Shown in pieces: positions 43,260 through 52,751 of a stretch of 64,000 bases of DNA. Each line of letters begins with the position of its first letter. The first letter of the stretch is position 1. Under the pieces are notes generated by a model. It saw nothing but the letters and a program-made list of their open reading frames with translations, had not been told where the DNA came from and made no database searches. The stretch spans positions 1 to 64,000 of the forward strand of contig JAURLP010000014.1 in NCBI GenBank assembly GCA_030831165.1, written 5' to 3'. The DNA is from Gammaproteobacteria bacterium. Lineage in GTDB: Bacteria; Pseudomonadota; Gammaproteobacteria; Pseudomonadales; Pseudohongiellaceae. Position numbers and translations under genes: made by a program.

Positions 43260-43778
43260 ATGGAAATACGCTTAATTAAAACCGCTGACGCAAATATGCT
43301 GGCGGCTTACCATGAAAAAAATGCCGATCATTTTAGAAAATGGGAACCCAAGTACGAGTCCGATTATTATTCAGTCAGCCAATTAAAAAAACGCTTGTCG
43401 ACTTTTTTAATTGCTCAAAATAAAGGCAGAGCTGCTTACTTTGTGGCAGTAGAAAAAGGTGAAATTATTGCGCAATGCTCATTAACCAATATTATCTATG
43501 GTCCTCTAAAAGCTGGGCATATTGGCTATAGCGTAGATGCAAGATTTGAAGGCACAGGCCTGATGACCCAGGTCTGTGAAGAAACCATTAAGCATGCTTT
43601 TCACACTTTGAAACTCAACCGCCTGATGGCTGCTTATATGCCCCACAATGCCAGATCAAAAGCCTTACTTAAAAAATTGGGATTTAGTAAAGAAGGCCGT
43701 GCCAAAAAGTATCTGCAAATTAATGGAAATTGGGAAGACCATGTGCTCACTTCCCTGGTGAACCCTGAAAACTCTTAA
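43260..43778 (+). CDS. RimJ/RimL-type GNAT N-acetyltransferase
   Basis: Protein of 172 residues from ATG 43260 (MEIRLIKTADA); an in-frame ATG at 43224 adds a non-family hydrophobic stretch. The acetyl-CoA pocket is formed by HIGYSVDARFEGTGLMTQV, with LNRLMAAYMPHNARSKALLKKLGFSKEG after it, the usual RimJ/RimL C-terminal pattern. The family acetylates ribosomal-protein N-termini or small amines. It lies 78 bp after the vWA operon on the same strand but looks like a separate gene. Confidence 0.85.
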   Translation: MEIRLIKTADANMLAAYHEKNADHFRKWEPKYESDYYSVSQLKKRLSTFLIAQNKGRAAYFVAVEKGEIIAQCSLTNIIYGPLKAGHIGYSVDARFEGTGLMTQVCEETIKHAFHTLKLNRLMAAYMPHNARSKALLKKLGFSKEGRAKKYLQINGNWEDHVLTSLVNPENS

Positions 43779-43945
43779 TTGACCTTAATAACCCAATTAG
43801 CGTTTTACTGGCTATAAAACAAAAGCCCATTTTCGATGTGCTGTATTTTTATACATGACAGACACAAAAATTTATTACTGCCTTGGGCTTCAAATATAGT
43901 TAGCGAGTTTAAAAACAAGTTAATATGTCGTGAGGGGCATATCTA

Positions 43946-44296
43946 CTAGATCAACATCACGCCAAGTCTTTTTGCGATAAATACCGTGAGAATAAAAAAA
44001 AGAAATGTGATTCCAATGCTGGCTATAATTGTAGCCCAGAACCCAAGTCGTGGAAGTAACATAGGGAAAAAGGCAAACATGGGTAAAGTTGGGATGACAT
44101 ACCAAAATGTATACCATGCATGGTTGGATATCTTTTCTAAAGACTGATTTTCATAATACATCCAAAATAAAACCAGGAACGTCACAAGAGGCAGTGCTGC
44201 AATAAGAGCGCCCAGTCTGTCACTGCGCTTAACAATTTCAGAAACAAGAACAACAATGGCAGCGGTTGATAGATATTTTGCGATAATTAAATACAT
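43946..44296 (-). CDS. DUF3147 family membrane protein
   Basis: Protein of 116 residues with about four hydrophobic helices. The SEIVKRSDRLGALIAALPLVTFLVLFWMYYE segment matches DUF3147. Small, no known function. Solitary minus-strand gene; the 146-bp gap to the Lys-rich small gene on its other side shows nothing further. Confidence 0.82.
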   Translation of the reverse strand: MYLIIAKYLSTAAIVVLVSEIVKRSDRLGALIAALPLVTFLVLFWMYYENQSLEKISNHAWYTFWYVIPTLPMFAFFPMLLPRLGFWATIIASIGITFLFFILTVFIAKRLGVMLI

Positions 44297-44442
44297 AAAT
44301 TTTGCCTAAGCCTTAAGCTCAAACAGCCTTAATAGTTTAGCTTCGAATCAAGTTCTTGTGATTAAGCAGATCTTCGGCGATTTTACTCAATCAGTCACTT
44401 TCATTCGATAATAGTTATAACGCCAACTTGATAAGCTAATCA

Positions 44443-44547
44443 CTATTCTTTATTCAATTTTTTTAACTTTTTTTCATTACGTTTTTCTATCATCGTTTTT
44501 TGAGCTTTCTTTTTAACTGACTTTTTCGAATCCTGACCCTTAGCCAT
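44443..44547 (-). CDS. 34-residue lysine-rich small protein
   Basis: A minus-strand ORF starts at ATG 44547 after a strong GGGAGAG ribosome site and encodes MAKGQDSKKSVKKKAQKT followed by MIEKRNEKKLKKLNKE. About 40 percent of the residues are Lys or Arg. Very similar short MAKGQ...KKK proteins are common in proteobacteria, as I recall, without a known function. The good ribosome site and the familiar start support coding. Below the usual length cut-off, so easily missed. Confidence 0.7.
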   Translation of the reverse strand: MAKGQDSKKSVKKKAQKTMIEKRNEKKLKKLNKE

Positions 44548-44723
44548 ATATCTCTCCCTTAAGTTTGTTATAACAGTAAACCTATTTGGTTGCTAATGAA
44601 ATGAGAGTTTAGTATTGCATTGATACTCTCTTTAAAAGAGCTTTTGAGTATACAATTTATAATGGAAATGACTCTTTGGCTGGATGGTGACGCCAACTAT
44701 AAAGCTTATTGTTTTATATTTAT

Positions 44724-45611
44724 TTACCACCTTGGCGCTTGTGCACCTGGGACTGGTGGCCAGGTTTCACAGGGGCTTGGATTCCATTTGGAGGCGTCTG
44801 CTTCTCGTCGAAAATGAGAGGTAGTTACATAAGGCTGCATTAAATAGGCAGGGTCATCAACGATTGTTGTTACAACAAACCATTCCTCTCCAGTTGGGGC
44901 TGTTAATTTATCAAAAAATTCAGTCAATATGGCATCATCACTATAGGGTGCTCCGTTTGGTCTCAGGTATCCAGGAGTCATTCTTGTGGTAATCACTTTC
45001 AGGGAGCCTCCTGGGGGCGCAGTATCACCTGGCCGATAAAACATTCTTGATTTGTTAACGAGGACATTTTCCCAATCGGCCACACTATAACCTTGCCAAC
45101 TTCTTTCCCTATTGGCTCCGTCCAACATCATACTTAACAGAGAACGGCGACCTTCACTGGAAAAATTCAGCCGGCGTGTCTGTGAGCCGGCATCGCTATC
45201 AATGCGTAAAGTATAGTCATCTTCCCAACTGATCTGCAGCCGGGTTGGGACACGCATAATTCTTGCAGCGCCAAATGCCTTACATTGAAGACCTGCAGCA
45301 TTATCAGCATCCAGATCCCAGGCATTAGCAATTTCTAGTCCCGCATCATTTAAAGGGACGCTCATATAATCTCCAGGAGCCGGTGTCAGCATGCGATATG
45401 CCCAATCCTCAGTAACCACTGAGACCCAGTTTCCTGTTAAATCGATTGGAGCTTCTACTCTGCCTGGCGCCGCTATTGCAATAGGGCCATCCAGGATTAG
45501 GTTCTGAGCACAGACACTGCTACTAAATCCACCTGCTAAAACCAGTAATAATAAGGAAGACTTCAGCATTCCCAATTTTATCCAAAGTAAAGATTGTTTA
45601 TTGAAATTCAT
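44724..45611 (-). CDS. Secreted conserved protein, paralog 2 of the MBL-associated trio
   Basis: Protein of 295 residues with a signal peptide of about 36 residues (start possibly at Met15, MLKSSLLLLVLAGG). Core motifs are DLTGNWVSVVTEDWAYRM, GDYMSVPLNDAGLEIANAWD and later a TTRMTPGYLRPNGAPYSDDAILTEFF stretch. The same order appears in the gene at 46563 (LAGMWAALVLEDWYDRVPGG, IPINEAGRQKAQTWD, TTHMKYGVYQRNGVPASPYGVMTEYF), so the two are diverged paralogs. It overlaps the end of the metallo-beta-lactamase-fold gene by 14 bp. The function is not known. Confidence 0.7.
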   Translation of the reverse strand: MNFNKQSLLWIKLGMLKSSLLLLVLAGGFSSSVCAQNLILDGPIAIAAPGRVEAPIDLTGNWVSVVTEDWAYRMLTPAPGDYMSVPLNDAGLEIANAWDLDADNAAGLQCKAFGAARIMRVPTRLQISWEDDYTLRIDSDAGSQTRRLNFSSEGRRSLLSMMLDGANRERSWQGYSVADWENVLVNKSRMFYRPGDTAPPGGSLKVITTRMTPGYLRPNGAPYSDDAILTEFFDKLTAPTGEEWFVVTTIVDDPAYLMQPYVTTSHFRREADASKWNPSPCETWPPVPGAQAPRW

Positions 45612-46560
45612 TGTAAACAGCCTCTAAAAACATTTGTGTTGTCCACTCACCAGAGTCCCGACCATAAATAGCGTCATATTCCAGAGAGGGGCGAGCAGCC
45701 AACACTTCTTGGAAGGTTTTTCCTTCTTTAACCATCCCTTGTACCCGATCCCTGATGATGGTTACCATATCACGATACTCGACAACATCAGACTCAGATG
45801 CTAATCGCCCACGACCCGGGATGACTAGCGTTCCACCTTGTTGATTGAACTCTGCGATGCAGATATCAATGATATTGTTTAGTCCATCAATCACTCCCTG
45901 CAATGAACCTCCCAAGTCCGGATAAAAATGTGGGTAAGCCGAAATATCAAAAATACTACCCGTGACAAGCACATCCGATTTCCTGAAATAAACCATGATA
46001 TCGCTTTCAGTAATGGCATTAGGCTGATGTAACATCTCAATGCCCTCTCCATTAAAAAACAGATCTTTTCTATCCCCAAAAAAGGCATTGTTAGGCCAAA
46101 AATCAAAGGGGATTTGATCAGCAAAGCGTGTGGCAAGAAGCGTTAGCCCGTTAGTATGACCAATAATTGGCATGCCCAATATCGCTGCTCCGCTCCCAAC
46201 CCCTTCTCCTATACTATGGATAGCACCATTACCCGAAGTATGTGATGGCAATATTGAGGTATTAATCAGATAGCTTGGAGGAGTCGAGCTGAGTTTCTTA
46301 AGCGCATCAAGGACGCTAACAGAGGCTTCACCATTCCCGCTGTCGACAATGACCATTCCAAGCTCACCTGTTTGCACAGCGATGTTGCTTCCTCCTGTTG
46401 CAATCATAGTGATATTTTCCCGGACCGGCACTACAACTGTTTTGTCGGAATCAGGTGCTAAATACTCTGGTCTTTGTGCGAATGCATTTCCAATAAACAG
46501 GTCAAACAAACTCATTAGAATAACAATCGCGGCGAAAGCTTTCTTCAATTTGATAACCAT
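45598..46560 (-). CDS. Metallo-beta-lactamase-fold secreted protein without metal ligands
   Basis: Secreted protein of 320 residues, signal peptide to about 28. The MBL fold is recognisable: the early strand IAVQTGELGMVIVDSG, then LINTSILPSHTSGNGAI where active members read INTHWHxDH, then ITESDIMVYF, VLVTGSIFD and VIPGRGRL. In each the ligands are changed: HxHxDH becomes SILPSH, the second His site is Ile, the bridging Asp of GDIF becomes Ser and the PGHG His becomes Arg. Only isolated histidines remain, so hydrolase activity is unlikely. It is the middle gene of a trio with two paralogous secreted proteins, 2 bp after the first and 14 bp overlapping the third. Confidence 0.75.
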   Translation of the reverse strand: MVIKLKKAFAAIVILMSLFDLFIGNAFAQRPEYLAPDSDKTVVVPVRENITMIATGGSNIAVQTGELGMVIVDSGNGEASVSVLDALKKLSSTPPSYLINTSILPSHTSGNGAIHSIGEGVGSGAAILGMPIIGHTNGLTLLATRFADQIPFDFWPNNAFFGDRKDLFFNGEGIEMLHQPNAITESDIMVYFRKSDVLVTGSIFDISAYPHFYPDLGGSLQGVIDGLNNIIDICIAEFNQQGGTLVIPGRGRLASESDVVEYRDMVTIIRDRVQGMVKEGKTFQEVLAARPSLEYDAIYGRDSGEWTTQMFLEAVYNEFQ

Positions 46561-46562
46561 GC

Positions 46563-47471
46563 CTATTGCTCCAGCGCTTGAACAGCAAGGTTTCTATCAA
46601 ATTCTTCACGCATTTGCCGAAGCGTTTCTCGGTATTCAGGGTACAGGGTGACAGACCCACCAACAGTCGCTTCAAGAGATACCCCTAAACGCTCGGCCAG
46701 TTCAGGATGCACAGTACCCAGAGGCCAGTGTGGAACCCAGCCACGCTTCATATCCACCTCTTCTACTGCTTCCATGGCCCTTCTTTGCCCTACGTTCTGA
46801 GGGGGATTCCATACCCAGGTCTGAGTTCTAACAAAAGGCTCTTCAAGATAAACCGGATCTTCTATGTGGCTAAGCATGGTGAGATAGTTGCCATGCCGAA
46901 AAAAGTATTCTGTCATGACGCCATAGGGACTGGCAGGCACACCATTACGCTGATAAACCCCGTATTTCATGTGGGTAGTCGTTACAATCAGAACACCGTT
47001 TACCCATTCGCCTGTCGAAAATCCGTCCCATGTATGCAAACCATAAGACTCATCAGGGTGCGGCCGACCATCCAGCCAGATGGTTCGGTCAGCCCTGCCG
47101 AAGGTTCCATTTGTTCTGTATCCAATAAGCCTATCTGTTATCGGCTCAAGGATATGTTCAAAGCGCAGATCAGGTCTAGGTCCTCGAAAGGAATACTGCG
47201 CGGGGTGAGGCTGTCCTTGACGTTCCGGTTGCGAAAGTATCGAAGCATCCCAGGTTTGTGCCTTCTGCCTGCCCGCTTCATTGATGGGGATGCCAATATA
47301 ATCACCCAAGCCACCACCAGGCACTCTGTCATACCAGTCTTCTAAGACCAGGGCGGCCCACATCCCGGCAAGATCAAAACTTTCGTTAGATATATTGTTC
47401 TGAGCCAATACAGAAAAAGGATTCAGCGAAGATAAGAAAAATATAAGTAAAAATTGACGAGTTCGTGACAT
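46563..47471 (-). CDS. Secreted conserved protein, paralog 1 of the MBL-associated trio
   Basis: Protein of 302 residues with a signal peptide of about 24 residues. Same core order as the third gene of the trio: GMWAALVLEDWYDRVPGGGLGDYIGIP, then EAGRQKAQTWD, FEHILEPITDRLIGYRTNG, HMKYGVYQRNG and YGVMTEYFF. It is the first gene of the minus-strand trio, with the MBL-fold gene 2 bp downstream. The three are very probably one operon. No enzyme activity can be assigned. Confidence 0.7.
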   Translation of the reverse strand: MSRTRQFLLIFFLSSLNPFSVLAQNNISNESFDLAGMWAALVLEDWYDRVPGGGLGDYIGIPINEAGRQKAQTWDASILSQPERQGQPHPAQYSFRGPRPDLRFEHILEPITDRLIGYRTNGTFGRADRTIWLDGRPHPDESYGLHTWDGFSTGEWVNGVLIVTTTHMKYGVYQRNGVPASPYGVMTEYFFRHGNYLTMLSHIEDPVYLEEPFVRTQTWVWNPPQNVGQRRAMEAVEEVDMKRGWVPHWPLGTVHPELAERLGVSLEATVGGSVTLYPEYRETLRQMREEFDRNLAVQALEQ

Positions 47472-47635
47472 AGACTTTCCTGCTCTTTTTATTTTTAGTC
47501 AATTCTAGCGGAGAATATAAAAAATATCGCTATTGGGTTTGTTAGCTACTTCATACAGGAAAGGACTATCCAGAAAAAATTTTAATTCTCAATTTGTAAC
47601 TATCGCATTGATAGAATATTGTTCTAACATTACTT

Positions 47636-48325
47636 ATGACTTATCACGAAGCACATAAATCACATCGAACAGGTTGGTTGCGGGCAGCAGTACTAGGTGC
47701 TAATGATGGTATTGTTTCCACCGCCAGCCTGATTATTGGTGTTGCAGCAGCCAATGTTTCTAAAGAATATATACTTCTCACAGGACTAGCAGGTCTTGTA
47801 GCAGGCGCCATGTCCATGGCTGCTGGTGAGTATGTATCCGTCAGCTCACAAGCTGACTCAGAAAAGGCAGACCTTGAACAAGAGCGGCGAGCGCTGGATG
47901 AACATCCTGAACTTGAGAAAGCTGAACTCGCTAAAATTTATGAGGATAGAGGTCTCACAAAAAAATTATCCCTTACTGTCGCAGAGCAACTAATGGAACA
48001 TGATGCCCTTGCTGCCCATGTCAGAGATGAAATTGGCATTGTCGAAAGCGGCAGAGCAAGGCCAATACAGGCCGCACTTTTCTCTGGTCTGGCCTTCACT
48101 ATTGGGGCTCTCCTACCAATGTTAGCTTCCCTATTAAGTGCTATTACATTGATTATTCCAATGGTCTCAATTAGCTCATTATTGTTTCTTTCGATACTGG
48201 GCGCTTTGGCTTCACATACTGGTGGCGCATTAAAACTTAAGGGTAGTTTTCGAGTAACGTTTTGGGGAGCTCTTGCCATGTTACTAACAGCACTTATCGG
48301 TTCTTTGTTTGGAGTAGCGGTCTAA
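47636..48325 (+). CDS. VIT/CCC1-family metal transporter
   Basis: Membrane protein of 229 residues with about five helices. The family opening GWLRAAVLGANDGIVSTASLIIGVAAAN and GLAGLVAGAMSMAAGEYVSVSSQ are diagnostic. The cytosolic helical segment (about 80-140, EQERRALDEHPELEKAELAKIYEDRGL) is the metal-binding region with Glu-rich helices. Members transport Fe(II) or Mn(II) out of the cytosol. Separate gene, divergent from the secreted trio across a 164-bp gap. Confidence 0.9.
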   Translation: MTYHEAHKSHRTGWLRAAVLGANDGIVSTASLIIGVAAANVSKEYILLTGLAGLVAGAMSMAAGEYVSVSSQADSEKADLEQERRALDEHPELEKAELAKIYEDRGLTKKLSLTVAEQLMEHDALAAHVRDEIGIVESGRARPIQAALFSGLAFTIGALLPMLASLLSAITLIIPMVSISSLLFLSILGALASHTGGALKLKGSFRVTFWGALAMLLTALIGSLFGVAV

Positions 48326-48462
48326 TAAAAGATGATTATATTTCCAGGCTTGTAATTTTTTTGAAATTCATTAGTCTCATACTGCATTAACTAACAGGTT
48401 TTTACTAATGGCAAATCTATGTCTGTTAGAAGCACTATTCATTACTTTAAAAGGATTCTCGA

Positions 48463-48777
48463 TTGAATAATTTTGACCTTGAGCAGGAATTAACATCAGC
48501 CTTTAATGAAGATTCTGTTACGCCAAAATTGGCTTTGTATGTAACCCCGATTTGTCCTTACTGCGTATATGTTCAAAACGCCATTTCCAGCATGGGCCTG
48601 GATGTCGAAATCCGTAATATCTATACGAAAGAACACTTTGAGGATTTGGTGGCTGCACGCAAACGGGCAACTGTGCCCGTTCTTCGAATTAGTTATCCAG
48701 GTGAGGCCAATAAAGAAAAGTGGCTACCCGAATCCAGAGACATTGTTGACTATTTAAAGGGCCTTAAAACGACTTAA
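48463..48777 (+). CDS. Glutaredoxin (CPYC)
   Basis: Protein of 104 residues starting at TTG 48463, with AGGA 8 nt upstream. The thioredoxin fold has the dithiol active site CPYC in YVTPICPYCVYVQNA, the cis-proline in ATVPVLRI and a final helix SRDIVDYLKGL. Cytosolic glutathione-dependent reductase. It is longer than E. coli GrxC by a 20-residue N-terminal extension. Convergent with the phosphatase gene; no obvious terminator between. Confidence 0.9.
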   Translation: MNNFDLEQELTSAFNEDSVTPKLALYVTPICPYCVYVQNAISSMGLDVEIRNIYTKEHFEDLVAARKRATVPVLRISYPGEANKEKWLPESRDIVDYLKGLKTT

Positions 48778-48873
48778 CTGAGATGAGGCGAGTTAAGTAC
48801 AGCGAAATTTTTACTACACCAGCTTTTTTTTAAAAACAGCACTTCAGGTTTTTCAACGGCTTTTCTAGCAGTT

Positions 48874-49794
48874 TTATTTTGCCGAAAGAATCCCGGTCAC
48901 TTCATCATCTATCAGTTCAAGAATTTGAATTTGCCCACCATAAGCTCGTGACATTCCAACATCAGTCGCCCAGATTTTACCTTCACAATAAGACGTAATT
49001 TCAGCATGGCGGGTATGTGCAACTACCATCCGTTTTGCGCCAAGAATACGCAAAGATTCTTCAAGCATTAAACAGGTTCTGGAATCGACTCGAGAAGAAA
49101 AATGGCGTGCCCACATCACCCGGTCACTATCATCAACGCGCTGGGAGGAATCGGGCTCGGGAGTATCACCTCTTAACCAGGCACTCACTTCAGCGTTGAT
49201 ATTATCAATACCGTATTCAGCCCAGCGCGGGACCACGCCACCATGAACAAAAATTGTTTCACCAAGGTTTAGCACGACAGGAAATTCTGCAATTCGAACT
49301 GCATAGGGCCCTCCGGGCATTAAGGCTGCACCACGTGGCCGTTGATTTGGAGGTAAATGCTGAAGGCGGGGGTCATCAAGATTTAAACCCGATATGTCCT
49401 GATAAGCCGGGAAGGGGTTCGGCCCAACCGCCTGGTTATCAACCCGACCGCCCATCACTTCGTGGTTCCCAATCAAGGCAAATACTTTTCCGCCGTATTG
49501 TTCTGCCTGTGCTTGAATAGCAAACATAAAATCCAGAACCTCGCGCTCATCATCACTTCGGCCTATTAAATCTCCCATCTGAACAATGGTTAGCTCTCCA
49601 CCAATCCACTCGTTATTTTCATTAGTGGCGCCTGCTAAGCGGAAGACCTGCTGCATGACATTAATATCGGAATGGATGTCACCAATAGCAATCACCCGGT
49701 TTGCATTGCCAGTTACCTGTTGCAAAGATTCGCTGGCCTGACCACAAGAAAGCAACGCTAGCAAAGATATAAAAAATATTTTTTTAAATGCCAT
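48874..49794 (-). CDS. Shewanella-like metallophosphatase (lipoprotein)
   Basis: Calcineurin-type phosphatase of 306 residues with a lipoprotein signal (LLALLSC, lipobox Cys at about residue 17). Metal-site motifs are GDIHSD, GDLIGRSDDERE, GNHEVMGG, VHGG and VVAHTRHAE. It fits the Shewanella-like phosphatase group. Probably anchored in the periplasm. The substrate is not evident. Confidence 0.85.
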   Translation of the reverse strand: MAFKKIFFISLLALLSCGQASESLQQVTGNANRVIAIGDIHSDINVMQQVFRLAGATNENNEWIGGELTIVQMGDLIGRSDDEREVLDFMFAIQAQAEQYGGKVFALIGNHEVMGGRVDNQAVGPNPFPAYQDISGLNLDDPRLQHLPPNQRPRGAALMPGGPYAVRIAEFPVVLNLGETIFVHGGVVPRWAEYGIDNINAEVSAWLRGDTPEPDSSQRVDDSDRVMWARHFSSRVDSRTCLMLEESLRILGAKRMVVAHTRHAEITSYCEGKIWATDVGMSRAYGGQIQILELIDDEVTGILSAK

Positions 49795-49832
49795 GAGCTT
49801 ATTGTCGCGCGATTGAACTCTTCTTGCATAGT

Positions 49833-52682
49833 TTACTCATATTCAGACATAGGCGGGCATGCGCATACCAAATTTCTATCGCCAAAAACATTATCGACTC
49901 GACCAACCGGTGGCCAGTACTTGTTATTGCGTAAGGAGTCCAAGGGATAAACAGCTAATTCACGAGTGTAGGCATGTTGCCAATCTCCTGTACTTATCAT
50001 GTCGGCTGTATGAGGAGCATTGTGTAAAGGATTATCATCCTTAGGAAACTCGCCGCTGCTGACCCTGTTTATTTCATTGCGGATTTGTTTCATCGCTGCA
50101 CTAAAGCGATCTAGTTCTGCCAGAGATTCGCTCTCAGTTGGTTCTATCATTAATGTTCCCGGTACTGGAAATGACATGGTCGGAGCATGAAAACCGTAAT
50201 CGATCAGGCGCTTGGCAATGTCATCTACTGTAACCCCAGACTCTTCCTGTATTGAGCGAACGTCAATAATACACTCGTGAGCTACACGGCCATTGCTTCC
50301 ACTATAAAGCACAGGAAAATCATTTTTGAGCTGGTTAGCAATATAGTTGGCATTTAATATGGCCACTTCACTGGCTTGCTTTAACCCATTGGCCCCCATC
50401 ATTTTAATGTACATCCAGGTAATTGGGAGGATTCCGGCACTACCCCAAGCTGCTGAAGCGACTGCGCCAACCTCTCCCTCACCCAACATAGCATGTCCAG
50501 GCAAATAGGGTGCTAAATGTTCTGCGACAGCGACCGGGCCTACTCCTGGCCCACCACCGCCATGTGGAATACAAAAGGTTTTGTGAAGATTAAGATGGGA
50601 CACATCACCACCAAATTTTCCTGGCTGACACAAGCCTACCATTGCATTAAGGTTTGCCCCATCCATATAAACCTGACCGCCATGTTCATGTACAATTTCA
50701 CAAAGCTCTCTAATGCTTTCTTCAAATACCCCATGCGTTGAGGGATAAGTGACCATGATGGCAGCCAGCTCATTTTTATGTTGTTCGGCTTTTTCTCGAA
50801 GATCAGCAAGATCAACATTGCCATTAGCATCGCATTTCACGACCACCACTTTCATCCCGCACATTTGTGCTGACGCTGGGTTAGTGCCGTGAGCGGAACT
50901 TGGAATTAAACATATATTACGCTGAGCTTCTCCTCTGGCTTTTTGCCAGGCCCGAATTGCCAACAGGCCTGCATACTCGCCTTGTGAACCGGCATTCGGC
51001 TGTAATGAAATAGCGGCATAGCCAGTAATTTTGCACAGCATATCCTCCAGCTCATTAATCATATGCAAATACCCAAGCACTTGATCTTTGGGCACAAAGG
51101 GGTGAATCTGCGCAAACTCAGGCCAGGTTATTGGGATCATCTCTGAGGTAGCATTTAGTTTCATGGTGCATGATCCCAGCGGAATCATGGCACGATCTAA
51201 AGCAATATCTTTATCCGCCAGTTTACGCATATAGCGCAACATTTCGGTTTCAGAGTGGTGGCTATTAAAAATCGGATGACTGAGAATTTCTCCCTTTCGA
51301 GCCATAGCATCTGTTATTCCCGAACTTGCTTCTGCCTCAGCCTCTGCAAAATCTACATTCTGATCACTAAATAATTTCCAGAGCTTTTTAACATCCTCTA
51401 TGGTTGTCGTTTCATCCAGAGAAATTCCCAAGCTCGACTCATTAATGATGCGCAGGTTTATCCCTTTTTTATTAGCCCGGCGGTGTATAGCCTCGGTCTC
51501 ATCGCCTGTTTCCAGTGTTAAAGTGTCAAAGAAGGTATGGTTCTTAATTTTCACATCTGAGTAGTGCAAACCGGCTGCTAATATTGCCGTTAAGGTGTGC
51601 ACACGCTCCGCTATACGCTTTAAGCCCTGTGGACCATGGTAAACAGCATACATGCTTGCTATTACAGCCAATAAAACCTGAGCGGTACAAATATTACTAG
51701 TCGCCTTCTCACGACGAATATGTTGTTCACGAGTTTGCAAAGCCAAACGATAAGCTGCTTTACCTCTACTGTCTTGTGAGACCCCTATCAGCCTGCCTGG
51801 TAATGATCGTTTAAAACTTTCTCGTGTAGCCATAAAAGCTGCATGTGGCCCACCAAAACTCAGGGGCACACCAAAGCGTTGGCTAGACCCAATAACCACA
51901 TCTGCATCCATAGCGCCAGGTGACTTTATTAATAGCAAACTCAATAAATCTGTTGCGACTGTAACCAAAATTTGCTTTTCATGAGCCTGTTCAATGAGCA
52001 CAGAATAATCAGAAATTTCTCCATCAGCACCTGGATTTTGAATTAGCATTGCAAAACAATCATGCTCCAATGCCTGTTCAGGTTTACCAATTATCAGCTC
52101 GATCCCAAAAGCCTCAGCTCTTGTTTTGATGACATCAAGAGTTTGCGGATAACAATTTTCATCGACAAAAAATAATTCAGACTTGGATTTAGTCATGCGC
52201 TGGCATAAAGTCATAGCCTCTGCAGCGGCGCTGCCCTCATCCAGTAAAGAGGCATTAGCTATATCCATCCCTGTTAAGTCGCTTACCATAGTCTGAAAAT
52301 TTAATAAGGCTTCTAATCTGCCTTGTGATATTTCAGCCTGATATGGTGTATATGCAGTGTACCAGGCGGGATTTTCCAGAATATTTCTGAGTATGACGGT
52401 GGGGGTTAAAGTATTGTAATAACCTTGACCAATATAAGATTTAAACACCCTATTTTGTGCAGCAAGCCCACGCAGCTCTTCCAGAGCATCCTCTTCGCTC
52501 ATGCTATCCTGCAAGTCGAGTGCTTCATTCATCCGAATCGAAGCAGGCACAACAGCCTGGATAAATTCATCCATATCGTTGTAGCCAAGTTGAGCTAACA
52601 TGCTGCTTTGTTCTTCAGCGTTAGAACCTAAATGGCGTGCAATAAACTCTTGGTGTGTTTCCAACTCAGACAATAACTTCAT
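49833..52682 (-). CDS. gcvP: Glycine dehydrogenase (decarboxylating), P protein
   Basis: PLP-dependent subunit of the glycine cleavage system, 949 residues, full length. The PLP lysine is in [38 protein letters not shown] and the N-terminal FIARHLGSN are typical. The single-chain gamma-type P protein decarboxylates glycine and passes the aminomethyl group to lipoylated GcvH. It lies 69 bp downstream of gcvT. The usual gcvH between T and P is missing, so GcvH must be encoded elsewhere. Confidence 0.97.
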   Translation of the reverse strand: MKLLSELETHQEFIARHLGSNAEEQSSMLAQLGYNDMDEFIQAVVPASIRMNEALDLQDSMSEEDALEELRGLAAQNRVFKSYIGQGYYNTLTPTVILRNILENPAWYTAYTPYQAEISQGRLEALLNFQTMVSDLTGMDIANASLLDEGSAAAEAMTLCQRMTKSKSELFFVDENCYPQTLDVIKTRAEAFGIELIIGKPEQALEHDCFAMLIQNPGADGEISDYSVLIEQAHEKQILVTVATDLLSLLLIKSPGAMDADVVIGSSQRFGVPLSFGGPHAAFMATRESFKRSLPGRLIGVSQDSRGKAAYRLALQTREQHIRREKATSNICTAQVLLAVIASMYAVYHGPQGLKRIAERVHTLTAILAAGLHYSDVKIKNHTFFDTLTLETGDETEAIHRRANKKGINLRIINESSLGISLDETTTIEDVKKLWKLFSDQNVDFAEAEAEASSGITDAMARKGEILSHPIFNSHHSETEMLRYMRKLADKDIALDRAMIPLGSCTMKLNATSEMIPITWPEFAQIHPFVPKDQVLGYLHMINELEDMLCKITGYAAISLQPNAGSQGEYAGLLAIRAWQKARGEAQRNICLIPSSAHGTNPASAQMCGMKVVVVKCDANGNVDLADLREKAEQHKNELAAIMVTYPSTHGVFEESIRELCEIVHEHGGQVYMDGANLNAMVGLCQPGKFGGDVSHLNLHKTFCIPHGGGGPGVGPVAVAEHLAPYLPGHAMLGEGEVGAVASAAWGSAGILPITWMYIKMMGANGLKQASEVAILNANYIANQLKNDFPVLYSGSNGRVAHECIIDVRSIQEESGVTVDDIAKRLIDYGFHAPTMSFPVPGTLMIEPTESESLAELDRFSAAMKQIRNEINRVSSGEFPKDDNPLHNAPHTADMISTGDWQHAYTRELAVYPLDSLRNNKYWPPVGRVDNVFGDRNLVCACPPMSEYE

Positions 52683-52751
52683 AGCAATCGACTACTCTCT
52701 TAAATGGTGCCTGGAAAAGCACTTATAAATGTTTTGTTGGGTAAATCTTTT

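Noticed and set aside
46707-47345. A 212-codon open frame antisense to the first gene of the secreted trio
   Set aside because: The minus-strand gene has a signal peptide and a paralog two genes on; the antisense frame has neither.
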